A stretch of 64,000 nt of DNA, taken from the NCBI GenBank assembly GCA_964626565.1, contig CAZVFX010000027.1:1-64000 (forward strand), written 5' to 3'. Positions 30,324-38,308 of this stretch are shown one piece after another. Under the pieces are notes generated by a model. That model worked only from the letters and a program-made list of their open reading frames with translations. It made no database searches and was not told the origin of the DNA. Position 1 is the first letter of the stretch; each line of letters starts with the position of its first letter. A program made the translations under genes and the position numbers. The stretch comes from CAZVFX01 sp964626565. GTDB lineage: Bacteria; Myxococcota_A; UBA9042; CAIXZC01.

Positions 30324-31688
30324 ATGGATAGAGACAAGATAGCCCAGATAGCCGAAGCACTCGCCAAGGCCGGTCACGGCAGGCCGGCCATGGAGCACGG
30401 CAACCAGACCATCTACCCGGTGCCGTTTCGCCAATACTGGCCCGCTCCCGACCGTCCTGATCGCATCGACCTGTTCCTCGGGGCGCTGCCTCCCGAAGCG
30501 CATCCATCCGTCTACGTTCACGTGCCCTTCTGCAACCGCAAGTGCCGGTTCTGCGTCTACTACAGCGTACGCGATCCGGGGAATCTCGCCGACAATTACG
30601 TTGACTCACTGGTGAAGGAGTTTGCCCTGGCCGGGGGTTACATCGGCAAGGGGCGTAAGTCGTCCAAGGTCTATTTCGGCGGGGGCACTCCCACCATTCT
30701 GAGCAACAAGCAACTCGACCGGATCTTCCTGGCTCTCCGCGACACCGTGTCCCTCACAGAAGGTGGCTACGCGTGGACGGTGGAAACCAGCCCCCGGCAG
30801 GTAGAGGCCGGGAAACTGGACTACCTGGCAGGCTCGGGAGTGAACGTGATCTGCATGGGGGTCCAAAGCTTCGACGATGAGGTTCTAAAAGCCATCGGTC
30901 GCGACCACGACTCGGGTACCGCGGTGAGAGCTGTGGAAGAGATTCTGGGCCGCGATTTCGATCTGCTCAACGTCGACCTCATCTACGGGCTGCCGGGACA
31001 GTCGGTTCAGAATTGGAAGGCCACGGTTCGCCAGGGTATCGAGTTGGGCATCCCCGAATTCAGCCTCTATCTGCTGCGGGTGGATTCCCAAACCGCGCTC
31101 AATAAAGGCGAAGACTACTTTGCCCGCGAAGTGGAGATGTTCGCCATCGCCGCGGAGCTGTTCGAAGCTCAAGGTTATCAGCGCACCCGGCCCCACCATT
31201 TTGTGCACAAAGACAGCATGGAGGCGTGGACGCGGCTGCGCAGCGTGGCCACGCCCGAGGAAGGAACGGGACCGGGTGAATCAACGCCCCTGGCCCTGGG
31301 GTTTGGTCCATCGGCCTTTGGCCGGATCGGCGACAGTTTTTACACCAACACCTCAGATCTAGGTGAGTACGGGAGTAAGTTGGTGGACGACCTGTTGCCG
31401 GTGGAGAGCATGTACGCGCTGGGGCCGGAAGACCACGCTGCTCGCTACCTGATCGGGCGTCTCGGTCAGAAGGGAGAGCTGGACATCGCCGAGTACGTGG
31501 CCCGGTTCGGCATGCCTGCCGGTGAGCTGGTCACCGCGCTCGGCCTGTTTGTGGAGCTTGGGCTGCTGGAGGTTGGCCGTCAGGGGGAGCTGTTTGCAGT
31601 GAACGACACCGGCGCCCTGTTCTTCGATTGCCTGGAACGAGCGTGCTACCCGCGGCGCTGGAGGAGGGTGCTTTGGGGCGCAAAGTAG
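30324..31688 (+). CDS. HemN-like radical SAM protein
   Basis: The 454-residue protein resembles coproporphyrinogen dehydrogenase-type radical SAM enzymes. It has VHVPFCNRKCRFCVYY with the C-x3-C-x2-C cluster motif, FGGGTPTIL, and DLIYGLPGQ for SAM binding. HemN relatives include HutW, HemW and methyltransferases, so porphyrin activity is not assured. It overlaps the molybdopterin gene by 16 bases, pointing to coupled translation. Confidence 0.8.
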   Translation: MDRDKIAQIAEALAKAGHGRPAMEHGNQTIYPVPFRQYWPAPDRPDRIDLFLGALPPEAHPSVYVHVPFCNRKCRFCVYYSVRDPGNLADNYVDSLVKEFALAGGYIGKGRKSSKVYFGGGTPTILSNKQLDRIFLALRDTVSLTEGGYAWTVETSPRQVEAGKLDYLAGSGVNVICMGVQSFDDEVLKAIGRDHDSGTAVRAVEEILGRDFDLLNVDLIYGLPGQSVQNWKATVRQGIELGIPEFSLYLLRVDSQTALNKGEDYFAREVEMFAIAAELFEAQGYQRTRPHHFVHKDSMEAWTRLRSVATPEEGTGPGESTPLALGFGPSAFGRIGDSFYTNTSDLGEYGSKLVDDLLPVESMYALGPEDHAARYLIGRLGQKGELDIAEYVARFGMPAGELVTALGLFVELGLLEVGRQGELFAVNDTGALFFDCLERACYPRRWRRVLWGAK

Positions 31689-33880
31689 TCAGCTCTGTCT
31701 GCATGTGGTGCCACAGCCACTGCAAAGTGAAGTGTCACGTCGAAGACGGTACGCTTTTGAAGCTGGAAGGGGACGTCAATGCTCCCCGGGGAAAACTGTT
31801 CGTCAAAACAGTTGCTGCGTGTCCCCGAGCTGCTGCCGCAGGCGAGTGGGCGCACCACCCGGAACGGACGAAATTCCCCTTGAAGCGGGTAGGGGAGCGG
31901 GGCGGGAATCGCTGGCAGAGACTTTCGTGGGACGATGCGCTGGACGAAATCGCCCAGCGGTTGGGAAGGCTAAGGGATAGCTACGGAGCGGAAACGATAG
32001 CCACCACCAGCGGCACCTACCGCTCACCTGATGAATACCGCCGGCGTTTCTTCAACTTGTTCGGCAGTCCCAACTGCTTTACCCAGGGACACATTTGCTG
32101 GGCGGTGAGCAACGTGGTCTCCGCCGCGATGTCGGGGCTCTCCTGCAACGCGTTCACCCCCTTTCCGGGCAAGACAAAGAGTATCTTGCTCATCGGCACC
32201 AACCCTGCGCGTTCCGAGCGGACCTCCTGGCAGCAGATTCTGGATACGGTGGACGCGGGCGCCAGGCTCATTGTGGTGGACCCACGGCGCACCGCCACCG
32301 CCAGGAAGGCGCACCTGTTTTTGCCGGTGAGGCCGGGGACAGACCTCGCGCTTCTCCTGGCTATGCTCCACGTGATTGTGGGGGAGGAACTGTACGATCG
32401 GGAGTTCGTCTCCCGGCACTGTCACGGTTTCGACCAGTTGGCCGCACATGTCGGGCAGTATACTCCTGCCTGGGCCGCGGAAGTGTGCGGTGTGCCTGCC
32501 ACGGACATTGCTCGGGCCGCGCGCATCTATGCCACCGACAGACCTTCTGCTTCGTGCAGCTATCTCGGTCTCGACCAGGTCTCCAACAGCGTGCAAGCGC
32601 TGCACGCGCGCTACGCGCTCACTGCGCTCACCGGGAATCTGGACGTTAGAGGCGGCGACATGGGACGGCCGCCCACCCAGGGCTACAACACCGAGTATTC
32701 GGTGGAATTGTGCGAGCGGCTGCCCGCGGCCCAGAAGGCGAAGCAACTGGGCGCGGCGCGGTTCAAGCTGCTGGGTTATCCCGGGTACGACCTGATTCAG
32801 CGGCAGGTGGAGAAGCTCTGGGGCCGGAAGATGACTTCGAGCCACCACCTTTTTGCGCACGCTCCCACAGTGTTTCGCGCAGCCGTCAGCGGCGAGCCGT
32901 ACCCTGTGCGGGGGATGATCACCATGGGGAGCAACCCGCTGGTGACCTATGCCAACGCAAGGCTTATTCACCAGGCGCTGAATTCCCTCGACCTGTACGT
33001 GGTCGCAGACCCGTTCATGACCCCGTCGGCGCAACTGGCGGATTATGTGCTGCCTACGGGCAACTGGCTGGAACGCCCGTTGCTGTTCACCGGCTCCGAT
33101 ACCGCGGGTTTCATAGTCGGTGGCAAGGCAGTGCTCCCCCTGCTTTCGGGTGAACAATTCCATCGGCGCACCGATTTCGATGTGTGGCGTGGGCTGGGCG
33201 TGCGGTTGGGGCAGGCTGATGATTGGCCGTGGGAGGATCTGGAGCAGGCCTATGACGACCGGCTGGAACCCATCGGGCATACGCTGGAGAGTTTTGCCGC
33301 AGCCGGCGGTCATGTCTCGCTCCGGGGATACTACAAGAAATGGGGCGAGGTGGGTTTCGCTACGAAGACAGGCAAGTTCGAGCTGTATTCCACCGTGTTC
33401 GAAGAGTTGGGCTACGACCCGCTGCCCAACTATGTGGAACCGGCTGAGAGCCCGGTGAGTACTCCGGATATCGCTGAACAGTTTCCCCTGGTTCTGATTA
33501 CCGGGGGTCGGTTTGTGCAAGCTTATCATTCTGAACACCGCCAGGTGGCTTCCCTGCGTAAACGGCACCCCGACCCGTTGGTGCAACTCCACCCCGATGT
33601 AGCCAAGGAGCTGAGAATCGATGATGGCGATTGGGTGTGGATTGAGACGCTGAGGGGCAGGGTGCGGCAACGGTGCCGGCTCGACGAAGGCATTCGCCGG
33701 GATGTGGTTCACGCTGAGCACGGCTGGTGGTTCCCGGAGCAACCGGGAAGCGAACCATCGCTTCACGGGGTCTGGGAATCCAACGTCAACGTACTCACCG
33801 ATGACGATCCTGAAATCTGCAACGAATTGAGCGGCGGCTGGCCGCTTAGAGCCTTGCTTTGCAAGGTCTACCGGGCGTAG
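31673..33880 (+). CDS. molybdopterin (Mo/W-bisPGD) oxidoreductase of the DMSO reductase family
   Basis: The 735-residue protein has an N-terminal C-x2-C-x3-C cluster motif (VCMWCHSHCKVKC) with a fourth Cys near VAACPR, then the Mo-bisPGD body. GHICWAVSNV probably contains the Cys metal ligand. The C-terminal cofactor domain has LVLITGGR and HPDVAKELRIDDGDWV. No twin-Arg signal is visible, so it acts in the cytoplasm. TTG 31673 behind GGAGGAGGG is the likely start, overlapping the HemN-like gene. It resembles polysulfide/thiosulfate or pyrogallol hydroxytransferase-type enzymes, so a redox or hydroxyl-transfer step on an aromatic is possible but unproven. Confidence 0.8.
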   Translation: MGRKVVSSVCMWCHSHCKVKCHVEDGTLLKLEGDVNAPRGKLFVKTVAACPRAAAAGEWAHHPERTKFPLKRVGERGGNRWQRLSWDDALDEIAQRLGRLRDSYGAETIATTSGTYRSPDEYRRRFFNLFGSPNCFTQGHICWAVSNVVSAAMSGLSCNAFTPFPGKTKSILLIGTNPARSERTSWQQILDTVDAGARLIVVDPRRTATARKAHLFLPVRPGTDLALLLAMLHVIVGEELYDREFVSRHCHGFDQLAAHVGQYTPAWAAEVCGVPATDIARAARIYATDRPSASCSYLGLDQVSNSVQALHARYALTALTGNLDVRGGDMGRPPTQGYNTEYSVELCERLPAAQKAKQLGAARFKLLGYPGYDLIQRQVEKLWGRKMTSSHHLFAHAPTVFRAAVSGEPYPVRGMITMGSNPLVTYANARLIHQALNSLDLYVVADPFMTPSAQLADYVLPTGNWLERPLLFTGSDTAGFIVGGKAVLPLLSGEQFHRRTDFDVWRGLGVRLGQADDWPWEDLEQAYDDRLEPIGHTLESFAAAGGHVSLRGYYKKWGEVGFATKTGKFELYSTVFEELGYDPLPNYVEPAESPVSTPDIAEQFPLVLITGGRFVQAYHSEHRQVASLRKRHPDPLVQLHPDVAKELRIDDGDWVWIETLRGRVRQRCRLDEGIRRDVVHAEHGWWFPEQPGSEPSLHGVWESNVNVLTDDDPEICNELSGGWPLRALLCKVYRA

Positions 33881-35064
33881 AGCGCCTTCCTGTATTCTCT
33901 GATGATTTCCAGCAGTTTCTTCCGATCTTCTTCGCTCCAGGCCTGGGCCTTTTCAGCGATGCGCGAGCAGTAGTCGCAGCCGCCGCACGAGGCAGAGCAG
34001 GGTTTCTTTTTCAGCCCCTCAATGAATCCGTCAACCGCTTTCGAGTCAAGCTCAAGCAACCTCTTGAAATCCACGTACTCGGCAAGTGAAAAGAAGCGCT
34101 TGAAGGCCGCCTCCCGTCCCCCATCGTGGAGCTTGCGCACAGTTACTTTGCCACCGGTGCCCATTTGCGTACCGACCCGGGTATCGTAGCCCAATTGAAA
34201 CACGGAAATCAGGCCCTGAAGGTCCCCTTCCCAGGCTCGCTCGTTGTAGGCTTTTACTCGTTGGAGAATGGCGGGCGTGGCCAGCACCCGGGTGTCGAGC
34301 TTGAATTCACTGACGCCGAGTTTCTCGTACAAACCAAGGTCTTCGGGCCGGATAAATGCGGCCTTCAGGATCTCTTCCGGTTTTTCCAGCTTCTTGGCGT
34401 GGCACCATGAAAAGCAAAACCCCTGACCATGCCTTCCGTCCGGTGTGTCTGCCCTTCCTTCCCTTGTCAACGAGCAGGTTTGAGACATGTGGTACAGGGA
34501 AACCATGTTGACACAACCACTCACGCAGCCGCTGGTGGCGATGAGTTGGACCGGGATCGACAGGGTTTCCACCATCTCTTGCAGCAGTTCGAAGCGGCGG
34601 TGGGTGGAGCGCATGAGGCAGATGAGGTCCGCGCCCTGCTCCTGGTACATTCTGGCCTGCTCGGTTGTCAATACTGTGGAATTATGGGAGATCTTCACGC
34701 CGATCTTCGGGTGTCGGCGCTTGACCAGGTCTACAAGGTCGGGCAACGATACCGTCAGCGCGTCAACACCGACGTCAACCAACCAGTCCACCAGTTCAAC
34801 AATGCGGTTGCGGATCCCCGGCTCAAACTGGCGGCCGCCAAGGCTCGGTGCGTTGAGCAGGTAGGTGAACGTGCGGCCGTGTCGATGTATCAACTCCACG
34901 TGCCTTTTCAGGTCGTCCCGGTCCACTTTGGGAACGCTGCGTATGGGCCGCCCGTGCCCGATCACCGCGGAAGGAAGTGAAGCGAAAAAATCGGTCACTT
35001 CCGGGTATTCGGCGCACGCGGTTATTAGTTGGTCATCCCAATTTGTGCCGACCGAAAAAGGCAT
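33868..35064 (-). CDS. U32-superfamily protein with two four-Cys motifs (paralog 4)
   Basis: The 398-residue protein (MPFSVGTNWDDQLITA) is another SIGTNWD-type U32 protein. It has SGCVSGCVNMVSLYHM, FCFSWCH and C-terminal CSASCGGCDYC, so both four-Cys sets are intact. The Pro of the usual CPN is Val here. It is the last gene of the long minus-strand selenium-linked run and lies 8 bases after paralog 5. Start 35064 replaces a longer frame that would overlap paralog 5. Confidence 0.8.
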   Translation of the reverse strand: MPFSVGTNWDDQLITACAEYPEVTDFFASLPSAVIGHGRPIRSVPKVDRDDLKRHVELIHRHGRTFTYLLNAPSLGGRQFEPGIRNRIVELVDWLVDVGVDALTVSLPDLVDLVKRRHPKIGVKISHNSTVLTTEQARMYQEQGADLICLMRSTHRRFELLQEMVETLSIPVQLIATSGCVSGCVNMVSLYHMSQTCSLTREGRADTPDGRHGQGFCFSWCHAKKLEKPEEILKAAFIRPEDLGLYEKLGVSEFKLDTRVLATPAILQRVKAYNERAWEGDLQGLISVFQLGYDTRVGTQMGTGGKVTVRKLHDGGREAAFKRFFSLAEYVDFKRLLELDSKAVDGFIEGLKKKPCSASCGGCDYCSRIAEKAQAWSEEDRKKLLEIIREYRKALYAR

Positions 35065-35072
35065 GGGGTATC

Positions 35073-36266
35073 CTAGAGGTACGCCCCACTGGTGAGGCAA
35101 TCTCGATATTCCTGGTGGACCCGCGTAAACAGTTCACGCATGTCCTCTTCCATGGTCACCGCGATGCCGGCGTGCCGCAGGCAGGCCTGGCAGTCCACGA
35201 CCCTGCACTCACCATCGAGAACGTGTTTGAGGAATCCTTCCAGGGCCGGATTCTCCATCCGGACCATTTCGGAGACAAAACCCTTGTTGTCGAGGAGTTG
35301 AAAATAGCGGGTGATCTGGGGCGGCGAGTCCGGGGGCAGAACCCGGCTGTTCTTCAAGGGCCCACCGATCTCCTCGACCCGGTATTGATGGCCCGCGTAG
35401 AACAGATTGGCCAGCTCTACCGTGCTGTCGAGGTAGCGGCGACCTGCATATGCTTCGGCACACTTCACGATGTGATCGGTGGTGTAGATCGCCACATCCA
35501 ACTTGAAGTTCTCGATGCCGAGTTCCTCGTAATAGTGCAGGTCTTCGGGCCGGATGAAATTGCAGCGGATCAGTTCCGCAGGGTTTTTGACCTTGTACCA
35601 GTCGTCGAACGCGGGATTGTAGGTCCGGGACAACTCGCGGTAGTCGGTGAGCTCGTCACGGTCGCTGGACTGTACTGCGTTGGTCCAGGCGTAGTCGAAG
35701 TTGCCATAGCTGGGACTACCCCGCAGCGTGCCGTCTGTGGCGTCCAGAACGATAGGCACAGGGGAATCCCTTGCGATCACTTTGAGAGCTTGAAAATCTC
35801 GCTGGAGAAGTTGCTCCACTGCCACCATGTCCGCGCCCATCTCCTGCAAGAAGAGCGCGGTGTCTACCGACGCGGTCCGGGTGATGGGAGAAACCTTGAT
35901 CTTGAGTTTGGGGAAGCGGACATGTACCAGTTCCACCAGATATGGGATGGCCAACTCGACGTAGTCGACGCCGACCTCCTCCAGCCACCCGAACAACTCG
36001 AGCACGCGTTTGTGGACCTCGGGCTCCCACTCCATGGCTTCCATGTTGGGAGCGTCGAGAATGACGGTCATGGTTCGGCCCGCATTATGCACCGACTTGA
36101 CGTACGCGGCGACCTCATCTCTGGTGACCGGCGGAGCCAGGTAGGCCAGAGAGCCACATCCGACAACCGTCGGGTTGATCATACCGCACAGGTCCGTAAC
36201 CTCGTTGATGCCGGCGAGTTTCTCGACCAGCGCCGGGTCCCAGTTGCAGCCCACTGAAAGCTTCAT
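35073..36266 (-). CDS. U32-superfamily protein lacking the central cluster Cys (paralog 5)
   Basis: The 397-residue protein (MKLSVGCNWDPALVEKL) follows the family pattern and keeps the IRPEDLHYYEELGIENFKLD segment. Where the others have the central C-x3-C it reads DATDGTLRGSPSYGN, and the later YCFSWCH is replaced by FDDWYKVK. The C-terminal motif is partial (CRVVDCQAC). It should therefore not bind the central iron-sulfur cluster. It may be a scaffolding or substrate-binding partner of its neighbours, with paralog 4 on one side and the selenocysteine candidate on the other. Confidence 0.75.
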   Translation of the reverse strand: MKLSVGCNWDPALVEKLAGINEVTDLCGMINPTVVGCGSLAYLAPPVTRDEVAAYVKSVHNAGRTMTVILDAPNMEAMEWEPEVHKRVLELFGWLEEVGVDYVELAIPYLVELVHVRFPKLKIKVSPITRTASVDTALFLQEMGADMVAVEQLLQRDFQALKVIARDSPVPIVLDATDGTLRGSPSYGNFDYAWTNAVQSSDRDELTDYRELSRTYNPAFDDWYKVKNPAELIRCNFIRPEDLHYYEELGIENFKLDVAIYTTDHIVKCAEAYAGRRYLDSTVELANLFYAGHQYRVEEIGGPLKNSRVLPPDSPPQITRYFQLLDNKGFVSEMVRMENPALEGFLKHVLDGECRVVDCQACLRHAGIAVTMEEDMRELFTRVHQEYRDCLTSGAYL

Positions 36267-36298
36267 TGCCTCTCTCCTACCGTCTCAAGGTATCGCAC

Positions 36299-36328
36299 AT
36301 CTTATCAGAACCGCTTTCACAAAAACAA
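36299..36328 (-). promoter_or_regulatory. possible promoter for paralog 5
   Basis: On the minus strand TTGTTT (36323-36328) and TAAGAT (36299-36304) are 18 bases apart in the 86-base gap upstream of the gene at 36266. The gap is otherwise featureless. Confidence 0.3.
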
Positions 36329-36352
36329 CAAACCCTGCCCCTCGATTCAGAC

Positions 36353-37558
36353 CTATCGTGATTTGAACGGGGGAAAATCGAACTCCTCCAGCAACCATTT
36401 TCGGAAACCGGGAATCGCGTCCATCACCTTCCGCCTCAGCTCTTCATCCCACTGCAAGAAACTCTCGCCGAATCGGGCGCAGTAGTCGCAGTCGGTGCAA
36501 TCGGGCGGGCAGGGCGCCTTTTCAAAGCGCTTGAGAAAGCCGTCCAGGGCCCTGTTATCCATGTAGCACAGCTTGTCGAAATCAACGAGGCTCCCGATGG
36601 CGAGAACCTTCTCCTGGTCGGTGAGCTCGTCCCACCTGCTGGTGAGTTCCGCGGCCTTGTCCGGGCGCACCTTCACCATGTTGAGGTGGAAGGTGGTCAT
36701 CATGCGCTTCAAGTCTCCGTCCCAGCGGCGCGCGGAATAGGCACGGGCGCGGTCGAGTATCACGTCAGTTGGAAACATCCGCGTATCGAGCTTGAAGTGG
36801 GTTATGCCTATTCTCTCGTAAGCGGGAACGTCGTCAGGTCTGATGAACGTCCCGGAAGTAAGGTGCTTGGAATCGTTCAGGCGCATTCTGTGATGGCACC
36901 AGGTCATGCACCAGGCGCCGCCGTGGCGGGCATAGAAGCGCGGTTTTGGCCGGTCCACCGTGGTGGCGTGAGTTATCGACATGTGATACATGCACCGCAT
37001 GTTCGGGCAGTTGAGCATTCAGTCGCTGGCGCAACTCACCTGAATCGGCACTGACACCGACTTGACCACTCTTTCCAGAAAGCGGAAGTTGCGATTCATG
37101 TAACGAACCACGCAGATAACTTCGGCACCCATGTCCTCCAGCATCCTTGCCTGGTCAACGGTGGACACGCCGGAGTTGTGCGAGGCGTGGACGGCGAGCT
37201 TTGGGAAGCGCCGTTTCACCAACTGGATGAGGGCCGGAAAAGAGGCGGTGACCGCGTCGACACCCGCGTCTTGAAGTCCGCCCACGTAGTCGATGAGCCG
37301 CTTGCCGTCCGTGCCGTCAAATTGCCGCCCACCCATACTGGGCGCGTTGAGCAGGAAGTTGACGGTCCGGTCCATGGCATGAGCGTCGGCAATGTACTGC
37401 GCCAGCGCTCCTCGGTCCGCACTTTTGAGACGCCCCGGCGGCCGGTCGGTGCCCACTACCGACTTCGGGTCGGACGCCATGAGTTCCGTTACTTCCGGCA
37501 ACTCGGCGATGCCTGCCAGCACCGCGGGGTCAAAATTGCTGCCAATTGAGAGTTTCAT
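36353..37558 (-). CDS. U32-superfamily selenoprotein candidate (paralog 6, in-frame TGA at codon 180)
   Basis: Read through one TGA (37021-37019), the gene gives a 401-residue protein (MKLSIGSNFDPAVLAGI) that aligns end to end with paralogs 1-4. The TGA is codon 180. In paralog 1 codon 180 is the first Cys of the central C-x3-C, and here the sequence reads SD-U-MLNCPNM, so selenocysteine would sit exactly in place of that Cys. The other Cys remain: C184, WCMTWCH, and CPPDCTDCDYC near the end. A hairpin with a GGU loop starts 16 bases after the TGA. SelB is encoded 6 kb away, and YedF- and DUF3343-type genes lie directly upstream. A nonsense mutation is the alternative, but the frame is intact on both sides and well conserved. 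Confidence 0.82.
36988..37021 (-). promoter_or_regulatory. candidate SECIS element of the U32 selenoprotein gene
   Basis: After the TGA (37021-37019) come 16 bases, then ACATGC, a GGT loop (36996-36994) and GCATGT. This is a perfect 6-bp stem with a three-base loop starting in GG. Bacterial SECIS hairpins lie within the coding frame about 16-37 bases after UGA and carry a G early in the loop; the E. coli fdhF loop also contains GGU. Confidence 0.65.
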
Positions 37559-37595
37559 GAGCCGTCCCACAAGTTACGATAAACTACGACACTAT

Positions 37596-37624
37596 TTTCT
37601 ACATCCGCATTTTCCACTCGACAA
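37596..37624 (-). promoter_or_regulatory. promoter for the U32 selenoprotein gene
   Basis: On the minus strand TTGTCG (37619-37624) and TAGAAA (37596-37601) are 17 bases apart, about 40 bases before the start at 37558. It would allow expression independent of the YedF-side genes. Confidence 0.4.
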
Positions 37625-37678
37625 GCAGTTTCGGCGCATGGTGGCACACCGGGCGGTCCCGGGAGTCACCCCGTTCAT

Positions 37679-38062
37679 CTACAGGGTGACCACTTTGGCC
37701 GCTCCGAGCTGGCGTTCCGCAATCTCATACATGTTGGACACCTTGCCTACCCCGAGTCCCTCTGCAATCTCGAAGTAGTTCAAGCAGGTCCCGCAGGTGA
37801 GTATTTCGACACCTCTTTCCTCCAATGAAACCAGGTCTTCCAGCACTGAGGAGTCCTTCTGGGTGAGAAAAGCTCCGCCGTTGTAGAAAACTATGGTGTC
37901 GGGCGTCGGCCCCACTTCCTGAAGCACATGAAAGTAGCTCCGGATCAGGATGTCGCCGAGCTTTTCGTCATCGCCCCTGCCCAGGTGTCGCCCGGGAACG
38001 CTAAGCACCAACCCACAGCCCGTCTCCGCCACTTCCGGTTTCGTCTTGCACATGCTCTCCAT
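37679..38062 (-). CDS. YedF-like (DsrE-domain) selenium-metabolism protein
   Basis: The 127-residue protein matches the C-terminal domain of the YedF selenium-metabolism family: VFYNGGAFLT, LEERGVEILTCGTCLNYF with two Cys, and VGKVSNMYEI. It lacks the N-terminal TusA-like domain found in many YedF proteins. YedF is found with selenium genes and may handle reduced selenium, though its reaction is not settled. It lies 15 bases after the DUF3343 gene. Confidence 0.8.
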   Translation of the reverse strand: MESMCKTKPEVAETGCGLVLSVPGRHLGRGDDEKLGDILIRSYFHVLQEVGPTPDTIVFYNGGAFLTQKDSSVLEDLVSLEERGVEILTCGTCLNYFEIAEGLGVGKVSNMYEIAERQLGAAKVVTL

Positions 38063-38077
38063 GTTCCCCCCTCCCCT

Positions 38078-38308
38078 TCAGTTTATCGGTTCGATAGCGT
38101 CAATCGGTACGTTTCCCGCGCTCAACATCGCTTCCATGCGCGCCTGGTCAGTTCTGAAGAATCTCAAGCACACTCCGCAATCGGAGCTGAGCTGGCGAGG
38201 AACGGGGATAAGCTTGACCGGGATTCCCGCTTGCTCTGCCAGGTCTTCCCCGCGCAGCGCTGCGTTGGTGCTCTGGAACAGTACGACGCTGAAGACGGGG
38301 GCGCTCAT
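38078..38308 (-). CDS. DUF3343 (putative Se/S carrier) protein
   Basis: The 76-residue protein has the DUF3343 layout: a short beta-alpha fold, then SSDCGVCLRFFRTDQ with two Cys. The family is known as a putative selenium/sulfur carrier and often neighbours YedF and cysteine desulfurase genes, as here. Its start overlaps the stop of the desulfurase gene (ATGA), so the three are cotranslated. I infer that it accepts selenium or sulfur from the desulfurase. Confidence 0.8.
   Translation of the reverse strand: MSAPVFSVVLFQSTNAALRGEDLAEQAGIPVKLIPVPRQLSSDCGVCLRFFRTDQARMEAMLSAGNVPIDAIEPIN

Noticed and set aside
36353..37570. Two separate genes or a broken pseudogene at the U32 locus with TGA
   Set aside because: Both halves align with intact paralogs without any gap. 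The only stop is TGA at a conserved Cys column, and selB is present. A point mutation cannot be fully excluded.
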